Origin: Succinivibrio faecicola
GTDB lineage: Bacteria; Pseudomonadota; Gammaproteobacteria; Enterobacterales; Succinivibrionaceae
Length of the DNA: 64,000 nt
Assembly: GCF_019448115.1 (NCBI RefSeq)
Contig: NZ_JAGFNY010000002.1
Coordinates: forward strand, 1 to 64,000
Reading direction: 5' to 3'
Part shown: in pieces, positions 54,478-62,674 of the stretch
How positions within the stretch are numbered: position 1 is the first letter of the stretch
Layout: each line of letters opens with the position of its first letter
The notes under the pieces: generated by a model
What the model was told of the DNA's origin: nothing
The model's input: the letters and a program-made list of their open reading frames with translations, nothing else
The model's database searches: none
Program-made: the position numbers and the translations under genes

Positions 54478-55932
54478 ATGAAAAAGATACTGACAATAGC
54501 AGCACTGACTCTTTCACTTTGCTTAAATGCACAGGCAAAACAGAACCTTGATTATCTGCCTACATATGAACAATGGCAGGATCATACCCACTCTCTTATG
54601 AAATTCTGGCTTCACAAAGACGCAAAAGGTGTTCCTGAAGGAAATTTCCCAACATGGCGATGTGATGATGGAACTCTTAGAAATCAGAAACATTGCAAAA
54701 ATGAAAAAAATATAGAATGGATAAAGAATCGAACCGGTTACGACTATGTAAGAATGCAGGCTAGACAGACCTTTGCCTATGGTGCTCTGTTCAATCTTAC
54801 AGGAGATAAGGAAGCATTAAGACTTCACAAGGCCGGAGTAAAATTCCTTATAGAAAATGCCCTGGATAAAGATGGTGGATTCCACTCTATTCTTGTAAAC
54901 GGAAAACCACTAAACATTGCAAAAGACGGTATATCAGATGAACGTCTTGCAAGAACAACTCAGGATTTAAGTTATGCTCTTGTTGGTCTTGCAATGAATG
55001 CCTATCTGACTCACGATCCTGAAACTATCAGAATTATTCAGGATACAAAAAAATATATCTATGACACCTATTTTGACAATAAGCAGAATCTTATGAAGTG
55101 GTGTCTGAAAGATACTGAATTTGATAAGACAACTCAAAAAGAACTTGTTGCACTGCTAGATCAGTTAAATGCTTACATGATCCTGACATGGAGATTACTG
55201 CCTGAAGATGATAAGGTTGCATGGAGCAAAAATATAAGAAAGACTGTAAGAGCAATTAACAAGAATTTCTATAACAGAAAATATAACAGATTCTTCGGTT
55301 GCACAGACAATAATACATGCTTTGATTATTCAAAAGGCAGACATCTTGATAACGGTCATTCTGTAAAGGCATTCTGGATGGAATATCTTGCAGCATTAGG
55401 TCTTGATGATGATAAGCTTGAGCACTTTGCAAAGAAAGGCATGAAGAGCGTTTTAAGAGCTGCACTTAAGGATGATAAGAGTGGCTGGTATGAAGATCTT
55501 GCAAAAAACGATGCATCCTGGTGGGTATACGCAGAACTTGATCAGGCTGCATTAACATTAGCATTAACTGATGATTATGTCCTGTCCGATACTTTAAGAC
55601 CTTGGCTTTTCAAATATACTGACAAGACCTATGGAGAATTAAAGCACTCAGGACTTAAAACACATTTCTGGAGAAATGGATTCCACAGCTGTGAACATGC
55701 TCTTATTGGAACTATTCTGTCAAACGGCATCAGATACAATTACTGTGATGAAGACAAACAGTGTAAGACTTTGAATAGAACAAAACTGTATTTTGCTCCA
55801 GTAGATATGAATGATAACAATTTCACTCCATATCTATACAGAGGCAAGATTGCTGATGTTAACAATAATGGTGATATAAAAGAAATTACATTCTCAAAGA
55901 TAAAATTACCAGATGAGGTAATAGACGATTAG
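54478..55932 (+). CDS. Secreted AGE-like (alpha/alpha)6-barrel protein
   Basis: 484 aa from the ATG at 54478, which has AAAGGA upstream; a longer frame from 54448 would spoil the signal peptide. MKKILTIAALTLSLCLNAQA is a classic cleavable signal, so the protein is periplasmic. The mature part is an N-acylglucosamine-2-epimerase-like barrel: RTTQDLSYALVGLAMNAY, LDNGHSVKAFWMEYLAALG, WWVYAELDQAALTLAL and FWRNGFHSCEHALIG, each with the family's helix-pair pattern and conserved His/Glu residues. The reaction is unknown: sugar epimerase/isomerase or glycosidase. Terminator shared with the next gene. Confidence 0.72.
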   Translation: MKKILTIAALTLSLCLNAQAKQNLDYLPTYEQWQDHTHSLMKFWLHKDAKGVPEGNFPTWRCDDGTLRNQKHCKNEKNIEWIKNRTGYDYVRMQARQTFAYGALFNLTGDKEALRLHKAGVKFLIENALDKDGGFHSILVNGKPLNIAKDGISDERLARTTQDLSYALVGLAMNAYLTHDPETIRIIQDTKKYIYDTYFDNKQNLMKWCLKDTEFDKTTQKELVALLDQLNAYMILTWRLLPEDDKVAWSKNIRKTVRAINKNFYNRKYNRFFGCTDNNTCFDYSKGRHLDNGHSVKAFWMEYLAALGLDDDKLEHFAKKGMKSVLRAALKDDKSGWYEDLAKNDASWWVYAELDQAALTLALTDDYVLSDTLRPWLFKYTDKTYGELKHSGLKTHFWRNGFHSCEHALIGTILSNGIRYNYCDEDKQCKTLNRTKLYFAPVDMNDNNFTPYLYRGKIADVNNNGDIKEITFSKIKLPDEVIDD

Positions 55933-55950
55933 CCGTTAGATTTTGTATTA

Positions 55951-55979
55951 AGAGCGTGCAAATGCACGCTCTTTTTTTC
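55951..55979. terminator. Terminator between the secreted barrel and the membrane protein genes
   Basis: AGAGCGTGC-AAAT-GCACGCTCT, perfect 9-bp stem, with T7 on the plus side. Convergent genes share it. Confidence 0.88.
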
Positions 55980-56506
55980 TAATAGCTTAGCTTATCCTTG
56001 AGTGTTTCATTATAGAAAGCCTCTTCGTGTTTCTTTACAATTCTTAATAGTCCAAACTCCAGTGCTGCAATATAAAGCATGAAGAGAACTATATCCACAC
56101 AAAGGCCTACAAAATTCTTTGACATGATTGCAACAACTATCATATATACACTGAACAGCAAAAATAAAATCTCTGCTATAAAAATGCTTGTATGTAGGCT
56201 TCTTACCTTTCTTTTTGCTCTTGCTCTGTAATAACCGTTTAAAACGATAATGCCAGGAAGAGCCCATACAAGACCTATGAATGCGGCTGTAAATGATGGC
56301 ATTGTCGCCATTAAAAGAGCAAAAATTGATGAACTTACCAATGTAAGATATACACAAGAAACATTAAAGAAAAAACGCTCTGTTGATGAAAGAGGAGCCT
56401 TTGAATAAGGATTGAATTTGGCAGGTGAAATACCATTTGAGATGGTGGCATCATTAGAATATGGGTGATTCTGCTCTATTATCTTTGAATTATCCTTGTT
56501 TTTCAT
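55979..56506 (-). CDS. Four-helix membrane protein of unknown function (175 aa)
   Basis: A hydrophilic N-terminus (~50 residues, no signal peptide), then four hydrophobic segments (for example VYLTLVSSSIFALLMATMPS, FIGLVWALPGIIVLNGYY, FIAEILFLLFSVYMIVVAIM, DIVLFMLYIAALEFGLL) and a polar C-terminus. I do not recognise the family. GAGGAA precedes the ATG. Confidence 0.7.
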   Translation of the reverse strand: MKNKDNSKIIEQNHPYSNDATISNGISPAKFNPYSKAPLSSTERFFFNVSCVYLTLVSSSIFALLMATMPSFTAAFIGLVWALPGIIVLNGYYRARAKRKVRSLHTSIFIAEILFLLFSVYMIVVAIMSKNFVGLCVDIVLFMLYIAALEFGLLRIVKKHEEAFYNETLKDKLSY

Positions 56507-56602
56507 AAATTCCTCTATTTTTTTTCAAAGCCTTGCACTTTACTCAAACAATTGTAGTTTATTTTACAGTAATATTTATAAAAAAGTATTTAGGACAGCA
56601 CT

Positions 56603-57457
56603 ATGATTTACCAAAAAGAAAATATTCTTGCTATTTGTTATGACTTTGACAGAACACTAACCCCTTTTGAAATGCAGGCACAAGGTTATATTCAACAGAT
56701 TAATGATGATGTTGATGAATTCTGGAAATGCGCAACCGATCTTGCCATAAAAAATGATATGGATCCTAATCTTGCATACATGTATCTGATGTTAAGCGGT
56801 GCTAAAGGTAAATTTCAGGTAAAAAGAGACAAATTAAACGAATTTGGTTCAAAAGTCGAACTTTACAAAGGTGTTGACAGTTGGTTTGACAGAATAAATA
56901 CATTTGCACAAACTTTGAATATAAAGGTTGAGCATTACATCATATCCTCTGGCCTTAAGGAAATGATTGAAGGCACATCAATTGCTGATAAATTTACTGC
57001 AATTTATGCTAATTCTTTCCTTTATGATTTTAACGGCAATGCAATCTGGCCTGCACAGAACATCAATTTCACAAACAAAACACAGTTCCTTTTCAGAATA
57101 TCTAAAGGAACTCTCAACGTAAACGACAACGATGTTAACCGCTATTACTCAAAGGAAGCTTTAAGGATCCCTTTTGATAATATAGTTTACATAGGTGACA
57201 GCCAGACTGATATCCCATGCATGAAGCTTGTAACATCACTTGGAGGAAACTCCATTGGAGTTTATGATCCTAAACTGAAAAACAAAGAGCGTGTTTACGA
57301 GCTTATTAAGGATAAAAGAATAAAACATTTTGCTCCTGCTGATTATTCACAGGACAGCACTCTTGAAATACTTATCAAAAAGATCCTATTAAATTCATCT
57401 ACTGAATTTGATCTAAAAATGCAGTATATGAAAGATCTTGAAGAGGCTGGAGCATAA
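56603..57457 (+). CDS. HAD-superfamily phosphatase
   Basis: 284 aa. Motif I DFDRTLT (nucleophile Asp14), a helical cap, a serine/glycine motif II (HYIISSGL), and motif IV GDSQTDIPCM. This is the phosphoserine phosphatase-like HAD type with Mg2+. The substrate is unknown. No operon partner; the next gene has its own promoter. Confidence 0.85.
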   Translation: MIYQKENILAICYDFDRTLTPFEMQAQGYIQQINDDVDEFWKCATDLAIKNDMDPNLAYMYLMLSGAKGKFQVKRDKLNEFGSKVELYKGVDSWFDRINTFAQTLNIKVEHYIISSGLKEMIEGTSIADKFTAIYANSFLYDFNGNAIWPAQNINFTNKTQFLFRISKGTLNVNDNDVNRYYSKEALRIPFDNIVYIGDSQTDIPCMKLVTSLGGNSIGVYDPKLKNKERVYELIKDKRIKHFAPADYSQDSTLEILIKKILLNSSTEFDLKMQYMKDLEEAGA

Positions 57458-57498
57458 TTACTATTGTAGCGAATATCAGATAATTCCTGTTAATAAGC

Positions 57499-57504
57499 TA
57501 TAAT
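57499..57504 (+). promoter_or_regulatory. -10 box of AAA/PD-(D/E)XK gene 1
   Basis: TATAAT inside AAGCTATAATAGTG, 24 bp before the start codon, with TAGGAG as ribosome-binding site. The same 44-bp leader occurs before gene 2 (59350-59393), with TATAAT at 59364-59369. The -35 is weak. Confidence 0.55.
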
Positions 57505-57528
57505 AGTGAATAGTTTAGGAGTATAGAA

Positions 57529-59157
57529 ATGAAATCAATCAGTAATTCTGGATCGTTTACAGATTTTTACAATAATAACAGGATCTATATCGATAAAACT
57601 GAGACTATCTATAATCTACTGATGACTCATGATAAAGTTTTTATTTCTCGTCCTCGCAGATTCGGTAAATCATTAACTCTCAATACAATTGCAACACTAT
57701 TTGAAAAAGGTGTTGAACCTTACTTTAAGGATACTTGGATTCACGACAAGTGGTCAGAAGATACATATCCAGTTCTTAAAATCGATTTTCTTGGATACTC
57801 TGTGTCAGATATCGATGAGTTTAAAAGAGTATTAGTAAAAAGCATAACTGATTTTGCTACAAAATACAGTATCAGCGGATATACACAAGACAAAGAGCCA
57901 TATGTTTCACTAGCAAATTTATTAGATTCATGTACAGAACTAGACAAAAGAATTGTAATTCTAATTGATGAATATGATGCTCAGTTATCTGCAAACATTA
58001 ATAATCCAAATCTTTATAAAAAGTTTCATGATCTTATAAGAAGCATTTATGCAATCATTAAAATAAAAAACTCAATCAAATTTCTTGCTGTAACTGGAGT
58101 TACAAGACTAAAGGATACCACCATATTTTCTGTAGGCTCTGACATAAAGGATATTTCAAACTATACAGAATATTCTCAGCTAATCGGTTTTACTAGAGAT
58201 GAGATAAAGACATTTTATAAAGACTATCTGAAACTTTCTGTTTCTTATGAAAATAAAATACCTACAGAGGATGTAACAGAATCTCAGATAGATAAGATGC
58301 TTGACAAGCTTGCTTATTATTATGATGGTTACTGCTTTGATAAAAGAGGACAAAAAAAGGTTTTTTCAACCTGGTCTGTAAACAATTTCTTTCAGGAAGT
58401 TAAAAACACCAAAGAAGTACTATTTGGAGATTACTGGTACGATAATGGTGGTATACCTTCAATTCTTGCTAACTATCTGAAATCTCATAAACTAAATGCC
58501 GTTGACTATTTTGATAAAAACAAAGTAGTAACAGTGCCTGTTGAAGTATATGCAAATCCAACTTCATTACTTGATATTGACCAGAATGTTCTAATGTGTC
58601 AGACTGGATACCTTACATTACGTTCATCTCTAACGGTAGGTGCTTTTGGAGTTAATCTTGGTATACCAAACTATGAAATTCAAAAGGCACTATCTTCTCT
58701 TTTAGCAACAAAGATTTTTGAAAGTAACACAATAATGACTCTTTCAATGGATGCAAATGATCTGTTCAATAACGGTTCAACAGATTCCATCATTGAAAGA
58801 CTGAATTGTATTCTTAACTGCATCACCTATGACAATTATCCTATAACCAGTGAGTCTGCACTTGTAAATTATATAAATCTGTTTTTAACTGCTGTAGGAA
58901 TACAAACAACTATTGAATGTCATACTTCAAAAGGAAGAGCTGACTTAACACTAGAACTTGCAAGCCGTAGAATTGTCTTTGAGTTCAAATATGCACAGAA
59001 TCAAGCTGATGCGGTAACTAAACTTGAAGAAGCCGTAAACCAGATTAAGACACATGACTATGGCAACATTATTCCAATAAAGGAACTCATAAGAATTGCA
59101 GCTGTTTTTAATGCAGAGCCTGCAGTAAGAAGATTTTCTGAATATATGCAAGTTTAA
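57529..59157 (+). CDS. AAA-ATPase_like / PD-(D/E)XK nuclease protein, copy 1
   Basis: 542 aa. P-loop RPRRFGKS (41-48), Walker B IVILIDEYD (142-150), a downstream VTGVTRLKDTTIFS sensor region, and a C-terminal PD-(D/E)XK domain (GRADLTLELASRRIVFEFKYA, split here). This combination (PF09820 plus PF08011) is common in gut and rumen bacteria, in many copies per genome; its function is unknown. The tandem copy 2 shares the leader, the first ~33 codons and residues from ~190 to the end at about 99% DNA identity, while the block between has diverged. Confidence 0.9.
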   Translation: MKSISNSGSFTDFYNNNRIYIDKTETIYNLLMTHDKVFISRPRRFGKSLTLNTIATLFEKGVEPYFKDTWIHDKWSEDTYPVLKIDFLGYSVSDIDEFKRVLVKSITDFATKYSISGYTQDKEPYVSLANLLDSCTELDKRIVILIDEYDAQLSANINNPNLYKKFHDLIRSIYAIIKIKNSIKFLAVTGVTRLKDTTIFSVGSDIKDISNYTEYSQLIGFTRDEIKTFYKDYLKLSVSYENKIPTEDVTESQIDKMLDKLAYYYDGYCFDKRGQKKVFSTWSVNNFFQEVKNTKEVLFGDYWYDNGGIPSILANYLKSHKLNAVDYFDKNKVVTVPVEVYANPTSLLDIDQNVLMCQTGYLTLRSSLTVGAFGVNLGIPNYEIQKALSSLLATKIFESNTIMTLSMDANDLFNNGSTDSIIERLNCILNCITYDNYPITSESALVNYINLFLTAVGIQTTIECHTSKGRADLTLELASRRIVFEFKYAQNQADAVTKLEEAVNQIKTHDYGNIIPIKELIRIAAVFNAEPAVRRFSEYMQV

Positions 59158-59393
59158 ACAACTTCATATTATCAATCAATAACCACATAATAAGAAAAGG
59201 CTGTTCAAAAACTGTACTGATAATACATTGAAGGATGTCTGTGATTTGCCTAGCATACATATTCTTTTACTTTTCTTACAGTTCACCAATATAAAATTCG
59301 ATTATGGATATGAATGATTTCTTTTAGTGTTTATCAAGAGAGTAATATATCCTGTTAATAAGCTATAATAGTGAATAGTTTAGGAGTATAGAA

Positions 59394-61022
59394 ATGAAAT
59401 CAATCAGTAATTCTGGATCGTTTACAGATTTTTACAATAATAACAGGATCTATATCGATAAAACTGAGACTATCTATAATCTACTGATGACTCAGGATAA
59501 AGTTTTCATTTCTCGTCCTCGCAGATTTGGTAAATCTTTAACTTTAGATACTATTGCTACATTATTTCAATATGGTGTTGATCCTTACTTTAAAAATACT
59601 TGGATTTACGACAAGTGGACAGAAGATACATATCCAGTATTAAAGCTAAGTTTCTTAACTTTAGGTGTTGATTCTATTGAGTTATTTAACCGTAAATTAG
59701 TATCACAAATATCAATATTTGCTAAAGACAATAATGTTGATAGATACGTTGAAAGTGACGATCCTTCTTCTTGTTTATTTAACCTACTAACAGAACTTAA
59801 TAAACAAGAAAGACAAATTGTAATTCTTATTGATGAATATGACTGTCAGCTTACAGCAAACATTAACAATCCAATGCTTTATGAAGAATTTAAAGCCGCT
59901 CTTAGAAATATATACGGATGTTTAAAAGATCAGTCGTCAATCAAATTTTTTGCTGCAACAGGAGTTACAAGACTAAAGGATACCACCATATTTTCTGTAG
60001 GCTCTGACATAAAGGATATTTCAAACTATACAGAATATTCTCAGCTAATCGGTTTTACTAGAGATGAGATAAAGACATTTTATAAAGACTATCTGAAACT
60101 TTCTGTTTCTTATGAAAATAAAATACCTACAGAGGATGTAACAGAATCTCAGATAGATAAGATGCTTGACAAGCTTGCTTATTATTATGATGGTTACTGC
60201 TTTGATAAAAGAGGACAAAAAAAGGTTTTTTCAACCTGGTCTGTAAACAATTTCTTTCAGGAAGTTAAAAACACCAAAGAAGTACTATTTGGAGATTACT
60301 GGTACGATAATGGTGGTATACCTTCAATTCTTGCTAACTATCTGAAATCTCATAAACTAAATGCCGTTGACTATTTTGATAAAAACAAAGTAGTAACAGT
60401 GCCTGTTGAAGTATATGCAAATCCAACTTCATTACTTGATATTGACCAGAATGTTCTAATGTGTCAGACAGGATACCTTACATTACGTTCATCTCTAACG
60501 GTAGGTGCTTTTGGAGTTAATCTTGGTATACCAAACTATGAAGTTCAAAAGGCACTATCTTCTCTTTTAGCAACAAAGATTTTTGAAAGTAACACAATAA
60601 TGACTCTTTCAATGGATGCAAATGATCTGTTCAATAACGGTTCAACAGATTCCATCATTGAAAGACTGAATTGTATTCTTAACTGCATCACCTATGACAA
60701 TTATCCTATAACCAGTGAGTCTGCACTTGTAAATTATATAAATCTGTTTTTAACTGCTGTAGGAATACAAACAACTATTGAATGTCATACTTCAAAAGGA
60801 AGAGCTGACTTAACACTAGAACTTGCAAGCCGTAGAATTGTCTTTGAGTTCAAATATGCACAGAATCAAGCTGATGCGGTAACTAAACTTGAAGAAGCTG
60901 TAAACCAGATTAAGACACATGACTATGGCAATATTATTCCAATAAAGGAACTCATAAGAATTGCAGCTGTTTTTAATGCAGATCCTGCAATAAGAAGATT
61001 TTCTGAATATATGCAAATATAA
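59394..61022 (+). CDS. AAA-ATPase_like / PD-(D/E)XK nuclease protein, copy 2
   Basis: 542 aa, same architecture and exactly the same length as copy 1. RPRRFGKS and IVILIDEYD are intact. Residues ~55-190 differ strongly (for example LKLSFLTLGVDSIELFNRKL against LKIDFLGYSVSDIDEFKRVL), whereas 59961-61022 matches 58096-59157 with only about eight substitutions. The distance between the copies is constant (1865 bp) on both sides of the divergent block, so the block has the same length (467 bp). No frame break; both copies look functional. Confidence 0.9.
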   Translation: MKSISNSGSFTDFYNNNRIYIDKTETIYNLLMTQDKVFISRPRRFGKSLTLDTIATLFQYGVDPYFKNTWIYDKWTEDTYPVLKLSFLTLGVDSIELFNRKLVSQISIFAKDNNVDRYVESDDPSSCLFNLLTELNKQERQIVILIDEYDCQLTANINNPMLYEEFKAALRNIYGCLKDQSSIKFFAATGVTRLKDTTIFSVGSDIKDISNYTEYSQLIGFTRDEIKTFYKDYLKLSVSYENKIPTEDVTESQIDKMLDKLAYYYDGYCFDKRGQKKVFSTWSVNNFFQEVKNTKEVLFGDYWYDNGGIPSILANYLKSHKLNAVDYFDKNKVVTVPVEVYANPTSLLDIDQNVLMCQTGYLTLRSSLTVGAFGVNLGIPNYEVQKALSSLLATKIFESNTIMTLSMDANDLFNNGSTDSIIERLNCILNCITYDNYPITSESALVNYINLFLTAVGIQTTIECHTSKGRADLTLELASRRIVFEFKYAQNQADAVTKLEEAVNQIKTHDYGNIIPIKELIRIAAVFNADPAIRRFSEYMQI

Positions 61023-61753
61023 GCACTTTTTTTCATATTTTCTTATTTCTAAAATTTAGCTAACGGCAATAATGAGTTCTCTATCAAAATCAAAGTCAAT
61101 TTCTCTACAAAATGTTGAAGATAATTCCATTATGTAAAAAATCCGATAAAAATCATGTTTTGTCATGATTATTATCAATTTCTATTGCATATTATGGAGC
61201 AATTTTTATCTAACCTATTATTTCATAAGACTTTCTAAGTATCTTCTAAGTTTTAAAGCATAAAATGAAAACCAAGTTAAGAAGATGCGTTTCTTTCTTA
61301 GCGAGTGAAAGGTTTTGATGTACTTTCATAGTGTTTTAGATAATTAGCGTTTTTGCTAATTTTGTACGAGTTCACATACCTCATCAACGCCCAGACCGAT
61401 CTTGGTCTGGGATTTTTTTATCTTTTTTTCAATAATTCAACCCCATTCTCAATCTAGAAAAATATTTTACTAAGCAAAGCTAAATTCCTAACTTTGAAAA
61501 AAGTATAAATATTTATCCTTACAAACCTGACAGGTCATCTAAACTAGATACCAAAGAAGATATTTTCATATAGTTATAAAACTTTGTAGATCCTTATTGA
61601 TACTATTAGTAAACGTTTTCTTGCAAATGTATTAATCTTTGGATTTGTGATAGAATATGCAAAAAATTTTCGTATATGCAAGGCAGATAAAAAAGGACAT
61701 ATGACCGTTATTCTGCTGTAATTTTGATTATTTAATCGATCAGACATTCAATC
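61023..61753. other. 731-bp intergenic region with an unexplained terminator
   Basis: No coding frame. A strong terminator (61390-61418) lies about 370 bp after copy 2, with no annotated gene directly before it; a small RNA upstream of it (roughly 61240-61418) is possible. GTAAACGTTTTCTTGC near 61610 is an imperfect LacI-like site, and TGTGATAGAAT near 61645-61655 may be the -10 region of the L,D-transpeptidase gene. Confidence 0.4.
61390..61418 (+). terminator. Strong Rho-independent terminator
   Basis: CCCAGACC-GATCTT-GGTCTGGG, a perfect 8-bp GC-rich stem, then ATTTTTTT. Confidence 0.85.
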
Positions 61754-62671
61754 ATGCTAAAAAAGTTATCATTTATATTATCAGCAGCAATCTTGTGCAT
61801 CTCACAGGCTGAAGCCACAAACATCTATCCACTCAATGGAAACAGAGTTGTAGGCGAAGAGTTAACCTACAAGCTTAATCCTAATGGAACAACTACCCTT
61901 GAATATGTTGCTGCTGAATACCATCTTGGTCTTTCAAACATGATTGAGGCAAATCCAGGAATCGATCCTATTGTTCCACAAAAGGGTGCATCACTTGTTA
62001 TCCCAACTAAACTGATTCTGCCTGCAACAGTTCAAAACGGAATCGTTGTTAACTCAGCAGAAATGAGACTTTACTACTACACTGGCTCAAAAGTTTATGT
62101 TTATCCTATTGGTATTGGACAGCTTGGAAAAGGAACTCCTTTAGACTGGGTAACAAAAGTTGAAAGAAAAAGAGCAAATCCTACATGGACTCCAACTGCA
62201 GAAATGAGAAAAGAATATGCAGCTCAGGGTGAATATCTGCCAGCAGTTGTTCCAGCAGGTCCTGACAATCCTATGGGTCTGTTTGCAATGTATGTAGGAA
62301 AGCTATTTGCTATTCACGGAACTAACGCTGACTTTGGTATTGGTCTTCGAGTATCTCACGGCTGTGTCCGTCTTAGAAATGATGATAATGAAGATCTGTT
62401 CAACCGTGTAGCTGTGGGTACCAGGGTTGAATTTATCAATAAACCAATCAAATATGCTATTGAGAAAAACGGTGATATCTATATTGAGGTTCATCAGCCA
62501 TTATCTAGATCTCAGTCAGAATTTGACAATTTTGATAGCACAGTTCCTTTTACTTTTTCAAAAGATGAACTAGATTTCTTTAAGGATCCTAGAATTAATC
62601 AGGATATTCTGAGCAAGGCCCTTGAAGAGAGAACCGGTAGACCTGTTTTATTAAATCCAGCAGAGTTCTAA
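61754..62671 (+). CDS. L,D-transpeptidase (YkuD/ErfK family) with LysM-like domain
   Basis: 305 aa. The signal peptide ends at about AEA (residue 21). A LysM-like peptidoglycan-binding segment spans ~38-86 (TLEYVAAEYHLGLSNMIEAN). The YkuD catalytic domain spans ~95-240, with HGTN (188-191) and SHGCVRL (His202, Cys204 nucleophile). Such enzymes form 3-3 cross-links or attach Braun lipoprotein to peptidoglycan. In the periplasm. Downstream a secreted-protein gene starts 3 bp after its stop, so the two are probably co-transcribed. Confidence 0.95.
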   Translation: MLKKLSFILSAAILCISQAEATNIYPLNGNRVVGEELTYKLNPNGTTTLEYVAAEYHLGLSNMIEANPGIDPIVPQKGASLVIPTKLILPATVQNGIVVNSAEMRLYYYTGSKVYVYPIGIGQLGKGTPLDWVTKVERKRANPTWTPTAEMRKEYAAQGEYLPAVVPAGPDNPMGLFAMYVGKLFAIHGTNADFGIGLRVSHGCVRLRNDDNEDLFNRVAVGTRVEFINKPIKYAIEKNGDIYIEVHQPLSRSQSEFDNFDSTVPFTFSKDELDFFKDPRINQDILSKALEERTGRPVLLNPAEF

Positions 62672-62674
62672 AAA

